Assembly (NCBI GenBank): GCA_963697975.1
Contig: OY969111.1
Span: 2,356,001-2,420,000 of the forward strand
Reading direction: 5' to 3'
DNA: 64,000 nt
DNA from: QHXM01 sp963697975
GTDB lineage: Bacteria; Acidobacteriota; Blastocatellia; Pyrinomonadales; Pyrinomonadaceae
This document shows, piece by piece, positions 9,658 to 18,367 of the stretch; the stretch's first letter is position 1; every line of letters begins with the position of its first letter. The position numbers and the translations under genes are program-made. The notes under the pieces are model-generated. The model was given only the letters and a program-made list of their open reading frames with translations. It was not told where the DNA came from and did not search any database.

Positions 9658-9727
9658 GTAGACCGCGCCCAAGCCTAAAGATGAGAAGGCTTCAAAGGTG
9701 CGTAAGAAGGGCGGGAAGAAGTGAGTT

Positions 9728-11116
9728 ATGGCATTCGATGACCTCACCATAAATCAAAAACAAACGCTAATACAGCTAATCAAGGCTTTTAACTCGGGTA
9801 GCTACACAGATGAGTTTTATATGACGAGGCCCGCAGGCCATCAAAGTTTCATTATTCATTTATACGATAAGGGCAAGAGCGGCGTTAGTAATCATAAGAT
9901 CGAAGGCTTCACTGAAACAGATATAGAGACTCTGAAGGATGAAGGATATATAACTCTATCCCGTAGCAGAGCGTCACTAAAAGCCAAAGCCTTACTGCAA
10001 TACAAACTACATAAAAATCAAATACAATCAACTAAAATGATGAGCCATGAAACATATCTTAGCTTGCTCGTAAAAGCTTATAAAACATTAGGGGATAATC
10101 GACGCAAATCGGTGAATCTCGCTGTTGTATTAGAAGGTGAAGGATTAACCCCATCCCAACTCGAAAGTGTAATGGAATACATGGTAGGTGAGGGTTGGGT
10201 AGAAGCAATGAGCGATGAAGGATTGGATGTTTATTTTAAACATCTAGGTATTAAAGCAGCAGAGTCATTTAACCTGTCTACTAACAATACAACTTCTGAA
10301 GCTTCTAATATGACTACCCCGAAAGACCCACGCAAAGTTTTTGTAGTACATGGACGAAACTTGGAAGCCCGCAACTCTCTTTTTCGTTTCCTGCGCTCAA
10401 TTGAATTAAAGCCTCTCGAATGGTCACAAGCAATAAGGGAGACGGGTAAAGCCTCACCCTTCATAGGTGAGATTTTAGATGTTGCATTCTCTAAAGCGCA
10501 GGCTGTCGTAGTCCTTTTGTCACCCGATGATGAAGCTCAGTTATGTGAACCATTCAGAAGTGCTAGCGACCCTCCATACGAATCACAACTGACCGGACAA
10601 GCAAGGCCCAATGTACTCTTTGAGGCAGGGATGGCAATGGGGCGTAACCCTGATAGAACGATCATTGTAGAGTTAGGAACGCTCCGTCCTTTCAGCGACA
10701 TTGCTGGACGGCATACTGTTAGGCTAAATAATGGCTTGGCGGCTCGGCAAGAGTTGGCACAAAGGCTTGAAACAGCAGGATGTCCCGCTGAACTTACAGG
10801 TAGAGATTGGCACACCGAAGGAGATTTCAACTTCACATTGGAAAATGAGATTACTAAGCCTGGATCTCAAAATGATAAAAAAGCGCGGCGGCGGTATCTT
10901 CGAGAACGACTAGGAGAATTTTTTAGTGAAGGAGATAGAATTTTTTGGGGAATTAGGACGCAGCAAGTTAAATCTCATAGGGAACATGATTTATGGCTTA
11001 AACAAGTAGAGGAATACTTATCACTAGAGCCTGAGTTTGATAATTCACACATTGCTCGATTTAAGGCTGAACAGTTAGTAGCAATTAAGGAATTCATTAA
11101 GGAACTCTCTGACTAA
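9728..11116 (+). CDS. TIR-like (CAP12/Pycsar-effector type) domain protein
   Basis: A 462-residue protein. The middle (about residues 195-330) is the TIR-like nucleotide-binding domain found in CAP12 and Pycsar TIR effectors: KVFVVHGRNLEARNSLFRFL at the start, then VVVLLSPDDEA, then RPNVLFEAGMAMGR containing the conserved Glu of the NADase site. Such domains degrade NAD+ in anti-phage abortive defence when activated by a cyclic nucleotide or another sensor. The N-terminal 190 residues and the C-terminal 90 residues are not recognised; the first part looks like tandem winged-helix segments. No CD-NTase, cyclase or STING gene is adjacent. Base composition is clearly more AT-rich than the flanking genes, which suggests horizontal acquisition. 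Confidence 0.8.
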   Translation: MAFDDLTINQKQTLIQLIKAFNSGSYTDEFYMTRPAGHQSFIIHLYDKGKSGVSNHKIEGFTETDIETLKDEGYITLSRSRASLKAKALLQYKLHKNQIQSTKMMSHETYLSLLVKAYKTLGDNRRKSVNLAVVLEGEGLTPSQLESVMEYMVGEGWVEAMSDEGLDVYFKHLGIKAAESFNLSTNNTTSEASNMTTPKDPRKVFVVHGRNLEARNSLFRFLRSIELKPLEWSQAIRETGKASPFIGEILDVAFSKAQAVVVLLSPDDEAQLCEPFRSASDPPYESQLTGQARPNVLFEAGMAMGRNPDRTIIVELGTLRPFSDIAGRHTVRLNNGLAARQELAQRLETAGCPAELTGRDWHTEGDFNFTLENEITKPGSQNDKKARRRYLRERLGEFFSEGDRIFWGIRTQQVKSHREHDLWLKQVEEYLSLEPEFDNSHIARFKAEQLVAIKEFIKELSD

Positions 11117-11344
11117 TACCATTATCCCATTGACACCCCACCCCCTAATATCTACTCTCAGCCCTCGCATTGCTGACAGACTCGTTAGCCTCACGTCTTC
11201 TCATGTCCTTTACTCGCGCTCACGTTGTATGCTGCTCGCCCGGAGCGGGTTGATTCGAGCCTTAGATTGCTTAGAGCTTAGTTCAAAAGTAGTCTATAAA
11301 GATTGGAAGAGATTAATCACCTGACTGAAAGGAAACATAACTCC

Positions 11345-11914
11345 ATGAAAAAGGCTGCCCGGAGCAAACACTGCATTCTAAGAATACTCTTCGCATTCTT
11401 TGCGTTGTCAATGCTGTTCTTCCAAGATGCTTCCGCGCAGGGAAAGCAGGATTTCACGCATGTTAAAAGTTTAGCGGCTGTCCGGTGTCAGGAGAATCAA
11501 CTCGAAGTGCGCCACGTCTCTGAGGATGCTGCGATGGGAGGAGTGCGTACTATAGACTATGCCTTCACCAATACTTCGTCGTCGCCTTGCACGTTGAAAG
11601 GTCATCCGCGTTTCGAGGTATTGAATAAGGCGGGGCGGATTGTTCGCGGTGGTCGGGCCGCCAATGGCTTAAGCATGTTGAGCGACGAGGCCAAAATGCC
11701 GCCGCGCCTTGTGACGATTGAGCCGGGTAAAACGGCGAGATTTCTGGTTTATTACAATGCCGGTGGCGCTGGATATATGGGGAAGCCGTGTCCGATTTAT
11801 CGCAGGATCAGGATTACCGCTCCCGGCACTAAGCGCGGTTTCGTGCTGCGTGAGGAGCTTCAGTTGTGCGGGAGGCTGGAGGTTTCGCCAGTAGGCTTGC
11901 CATCCAATGAGTAG
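11345..11914 (+). CDS. Secreted DUF4232-like protein
   Basis: I chose the ATG at 11345, which gives 189 residues; an upstream TTG at 11303 would bury the signal peptide. Residues 1-32 form a signal peptide ending in ASAQ. The mature part resembles DUF4232: a Cys-containing strand (RCQENQLEVRHV), the motif YAFTNTSSSPCTLKGHPRFEV, then an IEPGKTARFLVYYN strand and a final Cys pair (CPIYRRIRI and LQLCGRLEV). This family is a small beta-sandwich of unknown function in cell-envelope proteins. It precedes another secreted protein on the same strand. Confidence 0.7.
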   Translation: MKKAARSKHCILRILFAFFALSMLFFQDASAQGKQDFTHVKSLAAVRCQENQLEVRHVSEDAAMGGVRTIDYAFTNTSSSPCTLKGHPRFEVLNKAGRIVRGGRAANGLSMLSDEAKMPPRLVTIEPGKTARFLVYYNAGGAGYMGKPCPIYRRIRITAPGTKRGFVLREELQLCGRLEVSPVGLPSNE

Positions 11915-11992
11915 CGGCTCAAAGCATCGAAGACGAATCCCGCAAACTCCCCGACTTGCTTTGAAGAGCACCCGTTCGATCTTGAAAGTGAA

Positions 11993-12745
11993 ATGAAGAT
12001 ACCAGCGCTGCTAGCCTGCATAATTCTTTCGGCGGCTCCATCTTTCGCCCAACGTCACAGCCGGGATTATCAGCTTCCCGTCGGCGCTTTAATTATTGAG
12101 ACTCAACCTGTCAAAACAAATAGGGCCTTGATTCTGTGGATGCTCAATCCTAAGCGGGTTCCTCGTGACGTTCCTGACGAGCCTTACACTTGTCCGGAAG
12201 AGACTAGAGGGAGTTATTACAATGGCGCGACGCGAGTCTCGCTGGTAGATACTCAGACTCGCAGAATCATCAATACCGTTAGACTCAGGCAGGAGTATAA
12301 CGAAGGAGCGGATGAGTTCGATATTCCATACAACATCCATTCAGGCTCGTATTATCACGTTGAAGGTGTTCCGGTGGGGCGTGAAGGAAAGCCGACCATC
12401 ATGTGGCTGAGAGATTACAATGGAGATGGTAAGGCTGCGGAATTCGCTTTGTTTGACGCGCTGGCATGTATGGGGCTTCAAACCACCTTGATTGGATATA
12501 GCGAGCGGCAGGATAAAGTGATTCAATATCCGACTCGTTTAGTAGTTGAGGAAAAAGGAAAGCGTTCTGTTGGGATCAGGCGTTGGGTAGATTATTTGTT
12601 CAGCGGAAAACCGAAGAATGCGGGCTACTGGAAGTACGAGATTGATTATCGAGGCAGAGGCGGCCTGATAGTCAAATATGAAATTCGCTACAACCGAAGA
12701 ACGGAAAGATTTGAAGGTAAAGCTGTCTATACGGAAGAGGAATAG
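11993..12745 (+). CDS. Secreted hypothetical protein
   Basis: A 250-residue protein with a clear signal peptide (MKIPALLACIILSAAPSFAQ). The mature part is rich in aromatic residues and predicted beta strands. A segment MWLRDYNGDGKAAEFALFD (about residues 134-152) resembles the DxNxDGxxxE calcium-binding-like loops of FG-GAP/VCBS-type secreted proteins. It has no recognised family and no catalytic motif that I can name. It starts 78 bases after the DUF4232-like gene and may be cotranscribed. Confidence 0.65.
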   Translation: MKIPALLACIILSAAPSFAQRHSRDYQLPVGALIIETQPVKTNRALILWMLNPKRVPRDVPDEPYTCPEETRGSYYNGATRVSLVDTQTRRIINTVRLRQEYNEGADEFDIPYNIHSGSYYHVEGVPVGREGKPTIMWLRDYNGDGKAAEFALFDALACMGLQTTLIGYSERQDKVIQYPTRLVVEEKGKRSVGIRRWVDYLFSGKPKNAGYWKYEIDYRGRGGLIVKYEIRYNRRTERFEGKAVYTEEE

Positions 12746-12826
12746 AATGATTTTCTAAACGGCGTGGTCTAACGACTCATCACCCTCCCTTCAACACCAG
12801 CTCTTCACCGAAGCCGCATCACCACC

Positions 12827-13024
12827 TCACTCGTGCGCGCCAGACCCGCCGGGGCTTCCGGGTTCATCATCAATATTTCCGTGCTCTGAGTTGCCGCTGC
12901 CAAAGCTACTACCGGAACTGCCGTTAACCGGCCCGTTCGACGGCTGCTGGATTTGCGATTGCTTGTTGTCTTGAGTTTCCTGCGTGGTCTTTTCGTTATC
13001 TTCCTTGAAGCTTAACCATCCCAT
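12827..13024 (-). CDS. Ser/Gly/Asn/Gln-rich small peptide
   Basis: The second ATG (13024) sits about 10 bases from an AAGGGA ribosome site; the first ATG (13033) is only two bases from it, so the shorter 65-residue form is preferred. After an N-terminal MGWLSFKEDNEK the sequence is low complexity: Gln/Thr/Asn/Lys, then PSNGPVNGSSGSSFGSGNS, then an acidic Gly/Ser/Pro tail. It has no Cys, signal peptide or membrane segment. It is the last minus-strand reading frame after a four-gene glycosyltransferase operon (gap about 130 bases). The many Ser/Thr/Asn residues make it a possible glycosylation substrate; this is inference. Confidence 0.45.
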   Translation of the reverse strand: MGWLSFKEDNEKTTQETQDNKQSQIQQPSNGPVNGSSGSSFGSGNSEHGNIDDEPGSPGGSGAHE

Positions 13025-13157
13025 GACCGACATTTCCCTTCTGATTATGTGAGGCTAACAAGAAAGGCTCTCGTCAGCGGGTGAGCGAGGAACGCGACAA
13101 GGAGAAAGATATTACTGTCAGAAATAGATGTCAATGTTGGCCCACCGTTTGGTGATG

Positions 13158-13895
13158 TCAAAGGTTACGAGGCAAATACCTTTTCTTGAGTCCTTCGTAG
13201 AGACATTGTGGAAGATACTTTTGATTCTTATCCGCGCCTGCTCGCCTCCACATTTCGTTCCACAGGTGAAGAGCATAGGTGGTCTGATCGAATGCCCAAA
13301 CCTCCGTTGGGTCTAAAACTCTATCCCACTCGGAATAACCGATGGGGCAGAAAACCTCAGGCGGCTGCTTGAAATTTTCCAATGAACAGAGCCGGACGGC
13401 CTCGCCGATTAATTTTGGCCCGGTTTCTCCCCACATCAGATTTTCAATATTCTTCTCCCGGCAGATTTGCCACGCGTAAGCCATCGCAGGACTATCAGGG
13501 GGCGTCTTGATGACTCCTGAAGTAATCATTTCCTGCCCCTCACTCATTTCGCTTGAGAAGACATACGGGGCGGCGAAATCAAAGGGCTGCAAGCAAATTA
13601 CGTCAGTGTCTACCCACCATCCGCCCTGCTCCAATAAAAGTTTGTAACGAAAAAAGTTCGAGAATCCCGAATAGGATTTGAAGTCCCTGTACTGAAAGAT
13701 CATTGACGACGGCAAGACCTCACTGGCGTCTTTGACCACTGTCCCGGCGGGAATATTTTTTACGTCCTCGTAAGTATAGAGATGATACTCATGCCCGTTC
13801 ATCAGGAATGAAGCGATAGACATCTTCTCCATCACGGACAGCTCCGCGCCGATCCACAATCCCTGAACGATTCTGTTCTCCGCCATCATTGCCAT
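13158..13895 (-). CDS. GT32-type glycosyltransferase
   Basis: A 245-residue transferase of the GT32 / DXD-sugar-binding type (OCH1-, TcdA-like fold). It shows the FSNFFRYKLLLEQGGWWVDT block (residues 78-97): an Arg-containing helix followed by the D96-T-D98 metal/nucleotide-sugar motif. It would transfer a sugar from a nucleotide donor onto a glycan or protein in the cytoplasm. A GGAGG ribosome site lies about 10 bases upstream of the start, and the gene overlaps the end of the preceding GT4 gene by 10 bases, showing operon organisation. Donor and acceptor are unknown. Confidence 0.85.
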   Translation of the reverse strand: MAMMAENRIVQGLWIGAELSVMEKMSIASFLMNGHEYHLYTYEDVKNIPAGTVVKDASEVLPSSMIFQYRDFKSYSGFSNFFRYKLLLEQGGWWVDTDVICLQPFDFAAPYVFSSEMSEGQEMITSGVIKTPPDSPAMAYAWQICREKNIENLMWGETGPKLIGEAVRLCSLENFKQPPEVFCPIGYSEWDRVLDPTEVWAFDQTTYALHLWNEMWRRAGADKNQKYLPQCLYEGLKKRYLPRNL

Positions 13896-15070
13896 CTGCG
13901 CGTTGCCTCCGCCTCAGGCTCCGCCACAAGCTGCTCCCACAAACCCATCACCTTTTCAATCCCGAATCGCTCGACGATTTGCGGAGCATTCGAGGCCAGC
14001 CGTTGACGCTCGGCCTCATCTACCATTAAGCGCTCCAGCGTCGCCGCCATTGCGGGCACATCCTGCGGTGGCACGAGCCGTCCGTCAGACCCGTCTCTCA
14101 CAATATGCCTCGGCCCACTCGGACAGTCGAAGCTCACTACCGCGAGACCGCAAGCCATCGCCTCGACCAGCACATTCGAGAATCCTTCGCAACGCGATGG
14201 AACCACGAACAGGTCAGCTTGCCGCATGACCTCGAAGGGATATTTCGTAAAGCCACCAAACTGCACTCGCTCTCGTAATCCGAGCGCGGAGGCGCAGTGC
14301 TCCAACTCAGATCGAAGCGGTCCTTCTCCCCAAATCTGTAAGCACCAGCGGGGCTGTCGCTTTGCGATCAGAGCAAATGCCTGTAACAAAAGATCGAAGC
14401 CTTTTTCATAGGAGAGCCGCCCCATCGCCAGCAGCGTCCGGCCTGTCTTGTGCCGTGGCTCTATTTCATCTTGGGCGAGACGCGCGGCACTCGGTATCGG
14501 GTTAGGCATCACCCGCACCCTACCATCCATGAAGCCGGAAAAGTAAGGCGCGACTTCTTCGGTCAGCACCGTCAGATACTTCGCTTGCGGATAACTAATC
14601 TGTCGCAAGCCCTCCCATCCTGCGCCGATATTATTGTGACGCGGGTCACAATGCTCTGAAACGATGACCGGCAAGCCTAAGCCTTGCGTGGCTAACAGAG
14701 TTCTGATGTTGGTGACATCTATGAACGATATGACTGCCTGAGGGCGAAGCCTGACGATTGCTTCCCTGATGGCAAGGATGCGATTGAAGTCAGGAATAAA
14801 GGCGTTCCGCTCAGCTTGAGAGCAGCTATGGAGCGTTCCCAACAAGAGGTGCAACGACCTTTGATCCGGCATGGAACGGCAGAAGGGGTTAATCCCCAGA
14901 TCATGCCGCATCACTGCGGGATGCAAGTCGAAATGTGAGGCGAGGCGGCTTCCACACATCGTCAGGAGCGAAATCTCTCGCCCCCTTTCCGCCCAGTAAT
15001 TTGCCATCACCGAAGCCACACGCTCAGCGCCGCCACCGCTTAGCGAAGCAATCACCAGAGTGATCTTCAT
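13886..15070 (-). CDS. GT4 family glycosyltransferase
   Basis: A 394-residue GT-B enzyme. The N-terminal domain has the Gly-rich loop SLSGGGAERVAS (residues 9-20). The C-terminal domain shows MGRLSYEKGFDLL (216-228) and the EX7E motif of retaining GT4 enzymes (E295 to E303, in CEGFSNVLVEAMACG). It resembles polysaccharide and LPS glycosyltransferases that use GDP- or UDP-sugars. The start directly abuts the stop of the GT29-like gene, with a GAGGG ribosome site inside that gene, so the two are translationally coupled. Confidence 0.88.
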   Translation of the reverse strand: MKITLVIASLSGGGAERVASVMANYWAERGREISLLTMCGSRLASHFDLHPAVMRHDLGINPFCRSMPDQRSLHLLLGTLHSCSQAERNAFIPDFNRILAIREAIVRLRPQAVISFIDVTNIRTLLATQGLGLPVIVSEHCDPRHNNIGAGWEGLRQISYPQAKYLTVLTEEVAPYFSGFMDGRVRVMPNPIPSAARLAQDEIEPRHKTGRTLLAMGRLSYEKGFDLLLQAFALIAKRQPRWCLQIWGEGPLRSELEHCASALGLRERVQFGGFTKYPFEVMRQADLFVVPSRCEGFSNVLVEAMACGLAVVSFDCPSGPRHIVRDGSDGRLVPPQDVPAMAATLERLMVDEAERQRLASNAPQIVERFGIEKVMGLWEQLVAEPEAEATRRWQ

Positions 15071-15907
15071 CTAAGCCCTCACAGTTTCGCCACGAGCATC
15101 CAGCAGCTTTTGGAGATACTCGTCAAGCTGTAATTTTGGCCCATAAAGGCGAGCGAGTTTCCCCATCAATTCAAGCTCTAAATATGAATTGTGACCTTTG
15201 ACACTCTGCGGCGACTCTCGTCCCTGATGATCTTTCATCGGATGCAGCTTGCTGGCGTAATCCTCGAAAAAAAGATGGCCGCCACTGTGATAGAAGGTCA
15301 TCCCGGTAATGGAGAGCCTGTTGATGTCGTAAGACAAAAGGTCTAAGACGGCCAGAAATCCCGTTCTTCCGGTATAACCGCTTAACAGTGTTCGGGCGCG
15401 CGCGCTCGTTGAATACAGCATCCTGAATCCCATCCCAAGACCCTGTTGCTTAAGAAATAGATTGAAGGCCAGATACTCTGACCAGCAGTGCGGCGCACGC
15501 TCATCAGCCGCCGGGAAGGTGAACCCATTGTTCGTGCTGACCAGATATTTGATTCCGGCTTCTTCGCAAACCCTGCTGAATTTTTCATGCGAGATTCCCT
15601 GTTGCAGGAGTATCTGCTTGATAATGACTTCGTTGTTGCAATACAGGATGTCCGTGCGGGTTCCGATGTCGTTTGCCAGTTCATTGCTAAAAGGTATGTA
15701 GTGAATCGCCGTGTTGAATCTCACGACCAGATCATGGGCATCAATCATCTTGCCCTGCCCCTTGCCCCGAAGGGTTTCGGCTGGCCCGACGATCACCACA
15801 TCTTTACTATTCACCAGCCGCCCGAAATCCGTGTCTAATTCGATCGACGCAATTTCATGCTGAAGCTCGCCTGTGTCGGGATTGTCCGGCTTGTTCGTCG
15901 CCTTCAT
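15071..15907 (-). CDS. GT29 (sialyltransferase-like) glycosyltransferase
   Basis: A 278-residue protein. Residues 37-92 match the sialyl motif L of GT29: VVIVGPAETLRGKGQG, then MIDAHDLVVRFNTA and NDIGTRTDILYCNN. A motif-S-like segment (TGFLAVLDLLSYDINRL then SITGMTFYHSGG) lies near residues 186-212. GT29 enzymes use CMP-sialic acid or a related CMP-sugar in eukaryotes; bacterial members are sporadic and donor use is uncertain. No sialic acid synthesis gene is seen here. The start overlaps the stop of the GT25 fusion gene by four bases (ATGA). Confidence 0.75.
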   Translation of the reverse strand: MKATNKPDNPDTGELQHEIASIELDTDFGRLVNSKDVVIVGPAETLRGKGQGKMIDAHDLVVRFNTAIHYIPFSNELANDIGTRTDILYCNNEVIIKQILLQQGISHEKFSRVCEEAGIKYLVSTNNGFTFPAADERAPHCWSEYLAFNLFLKQQGLGMGFRMLYSTSARARTLLSGYTGRTGFLAVLDLLSYDINRLSITGMTFYHSGGHLFFEDYASKLHPMKDHQGRESPQSVKGHNSYLELELMGKLARLYGPKLQLDEYLQKLLDARGETVRA

Positions 15908-17220
15908 CTGCTGACCTCCACCGGCTTCAAAGCTAGATGGTTTCCATTCGATTGAGACAAACGCAGCGCCTTGTTGGGCGATTCAAAGACCGAGAGCAGG
16001 CGTCTTACCTTCAACGATTGCAGCCCGTCCCCGCTGCCCTGAGCGGTCGCTGCCCAGCCGCCGACCCGCTGAATTCCCTTTCGTGTAAAGAAACATGAGC
16101 CACGACAGATGTCCGTGCGTTCCTGCCGTTCATATCTGGTCAGGTCAACGTCCTCACCCTTAATCAACACCTGGGTATCTTCTTCGGTCAATTCAATCAA
16201 GTGCTTGTATGAGCTGACAAAATCATATTGCTGGCACAGCTCCAGATTGGCGATGATATTCTCTCTGTCCAGATGAATATCACTCTCGGAAAAAATAAAG
16301 AACTCTTTGCTCGACTCAAACATTTTGAATCCCGCTTGAAAGCACTGCTCCGGGTTAAAAGCATTTCCATCCCGTAAAAATTTATAATGGATGCCGTCGG
16401 GCAAGCTCTGCGGCTCAAGGCCGGGTTGCTCGTCATGTTCCACGACGAGCACCGTGATGTGCGGATACCATGCCCGACAATAGTCCAGCCTGAAATGTAG
16501 ATTCCGAGTCTGTCTGCGGTCAGGCGTTTGATCCCGGTGCGCGATAACCAGGACTGTGTCTTTCTGTATTTGATTCCACTCAGGGCTGGCAACGACGACC
16601 GCTTCCTTCACATACCAGGGATGCAAGTGCTTGCTCTGAGTATCGGAGTAATTCTCCTCGACCCAGGCCAGATGAGGCATGAAGCAATAGCAGTTAAAGG
16701 TCTGCTGTAAAATCGCATTGACTTTATCCACCGGCTCAAGCGATTGAGAGTTCAACTCGATAAAGGCATCGTAAACCGTCTGCTTCAACGCGTAAGCAAA
16801 CGTCGAATAGGAGCTGGTTATCTTGGAAATGTTCTCTGAAATTCTCTGGGGACGAACGTAAACATGCAGCCCGCCGAACAACAACATATCCCAATCGGAC
16901 GGCAATTGTTTGATATAGCGCGAGAACCTATCGTTGAAATCAGAATCGAAAACAACATCATCTTCAAAGATTAAAATGTGAGGTAGTCGACGGTTGCGTG
17001 CCTCACGGACCACCGATAGATGACTCTGCAAACACCCGTATGCTCCCGGCGAGCCATCCCAACCGGGCGGCACGTCCAGTGTCCACCCATCGAGCGCCGC
17101 AAAGCGCCTCACCGAGTTGATTTTGTGTAAGGCAAACTGCGCCTCGGCCTGCTCCCAGCGCTCAGGTCTCCGGTTGAGGTTGATACACACTTTGTCAGGA
17201 AAGAAATCGTTTACATTCAT
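15904..17220 (-). CDS. GT25 domain fused to a second glycosyltransferase domain
   Basis: A 438-residue two-domain protein. Residues 8-200 match GT25 (LPS beta-galactosyltransferase type): VCINLNRRPERWEQ at the start, GAYGCLQSHLSVV (59-71) and the acidic HILIFEDDVVFD (81-92). Residues about 215-438 look like a second, GT-A-like domain: LVIAHRDQTPDRR, a central FFIFSESDIHLDRENI (acidic SxSDxH region) and a C-terminal CRGSCFFTRKGIQRVGGW typical of galactosyltransferase-type acceptor regions. It is the first gene of a minus-strand operon GT25-GT29-GT4-GT32. A dual-domain enzyme could add two sugars in succession. Confidence 0.8.
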   Translation of the reverse strand: MNVNDFFPDKVCINLNRRPERWEQAEAQFALHKINSVRRFAALDGWTLDVPPGWDGSPGAYGCLQSHLSVVREARNRRLPHILIFEDDVVFDSDFNDRFSRYIKQLPSDWDMLLFGGLHVYVRPQRISENISKITSSYSTFAYALKQTVYDAFIELNSQSLEPVDKVNAILQQTFNCYCFMPHLAWVEENYSDTQSKHLHPWYVKEAVVVASPEWNQIQKDTVLVIAHRDQTPDRRQTRNLHFRLDYCRAWYPHITVLVVEHDEQPGLEPQSLPDGIHYKFLRDGNAFNPEQCFQAGFKMFESSKEFFIFSESDIHLDRENIIANLELCQQYDFVSSYKHLIELTEEDTQVLIKGEDVDLTRYERQERTDICRGSCFFTRKGIQRVGGWAATAQGSGDGLQSLKVRRLLSVFESPNKALRLSQSNGNHLALKPVEVSR

Positions 17221-17413
17221 TGCTCGATTAATCTTAGTGAGTTGCGCTCTCTGGCTTATTCAAACCTTGCATCCGCTGGTCAGGTGATCCGATTAAACCT
17301 GATTGGGTTGGCAGAATCAATATTAACTGAGAATAATTGCTGCTAAGATACGCGAAGATAATCGTGACTCTAGATCATTCCAGTTTTGCATCTCTGACCG
17401 GCTTCCCTTGAAG

Positions 17414-18337
17414 ATGAGAGATCAACAGCAAATCAACCTGTCCTCAACGATTGATGAGCTGGCCTACGTCTGGGCCATTGGTATCTATCAGGGCGAATCA
17501 CCGCTGAAGCTCGCGCCCGCAGCGCATGTCTCAAATCCCGTTCTGACATATCTCGACGTGGTGGATGCGCCCGCTGCTTTCCTGGCAGACCCTTTTATGG
17601 TGAAAACCCCTGATGACTGGTTTATGTTTTTTGAAGTTTATAATCACGCCAGCGGTAAAGGAGAGATCGGGCTGGCCGCAAGCAGGAATGGATTGGACTG
17701 GCAGTACCGGCAGATCGTACTCCGAGAGCATTATCACCTATCCTATCCTTACGTCTTCGCGTGGCAAGGCCAGTACTATATGACCCCGGAGACGCTCGAA
17801 CCAAAAGCCATTCAACTATACAAGGCAGTCTCTTTCCCTGATGAGTGGGCCGTCGCAGCAACGCTGGTTAAAGGAGATTTTGCCGACCCCTCTATTTTTC
17901 GCTTCAATGATAGATGGTGGCTCTTTGCCTGCTCCACTCCGCTCAAACATGACACCCTTCGTCTATATTTTGCAGATGAGTTGACCGGCCCGTGGACAGA
18001 ACACCCACAGAGTCCGATCATAGAGGGCAACGAGCGCACCGCAAGACCGGCTGGCAGAGTGCTGGTTTTAGCTGACAAAGTTATACGCTACGCGCAGGAT
18101 TGCTACCCCATGTACGGCACGCAGGTCAGGGCTTTTGAGATTACAGACTTGACGCCCACCACCTACGATGAAAAAGAGTGTCCTGAAAGTCCTGTCATCA
18201 AGCCTCAAGACAGCGGATGGAACGAAGTCGGGATGCATCATCTCGACCCTCATTTGATGACGGATGGAAGATGGATAGCCTGCGTTGACGGCATGCGCTC
18301 AGGCGTTCAAGCTATACGCGATGATGGCGTCAGATGA
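17414..18337 (+). CDS. GINT1 N-terminal-like (beta-propeller) protein
   Basis: A 307-residue protein from the ATG at 17414 (a TTG at 17408 is possible). It shows the repeated blades of the five-bladed propeller seen at the N-terminus of glucosamine inositolphosphorylceramide transferase 1 and in formyltransferase-like sugar enzymes: FLADPFMVKTPDDWFMFFEV, then GEIGLAASRNGLDWQYRQIV, SYPYVFAWQGQYYMTPE and ADPSIFRFNDRWWLF. Such domains are linked to glycan assembly. It is divergent from the GT25 fusion gene and lies 30 bases upstream of the acyltransferase. Catalytic role is not visible. Confidence 0.75.
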   Translation: MRDQQQINLSSTIDELAYVWAIGIYQGESPLKLAPAAHVSNPVLTYLDVVDAPAAFLADPFMVKTPDDWFMFFEVYNHASGKGEIGLAASRNGLDWQYRQIVLREHYHLSYPYVFAWQGQYYMTPETLEPKAIQLYKAVSFPDEWAVAATLVKGDFADPSIFRFNDRWWLFACSTPLKHDTLRLYFADELTGPWTEHPQSPIIEGNERTARPAGRVLVLADKVIRYAQDCYPMYGTQVRAFEITDLTPTTYDEKECPESPVIKPQDSGWNEVGMHHLDPHLMTDGRWIACVDGMRSGVQAIRDDGVR

Positions 18338-18367
18338 TAAAGGGTCTTTTGCTCCAGCTAGAGTTCC

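Noticed and set aside
11130..11324. Short frame after TIR gene
   Set aside because: No ribosome site; overlaps the leader of the DUF4232-like gene.
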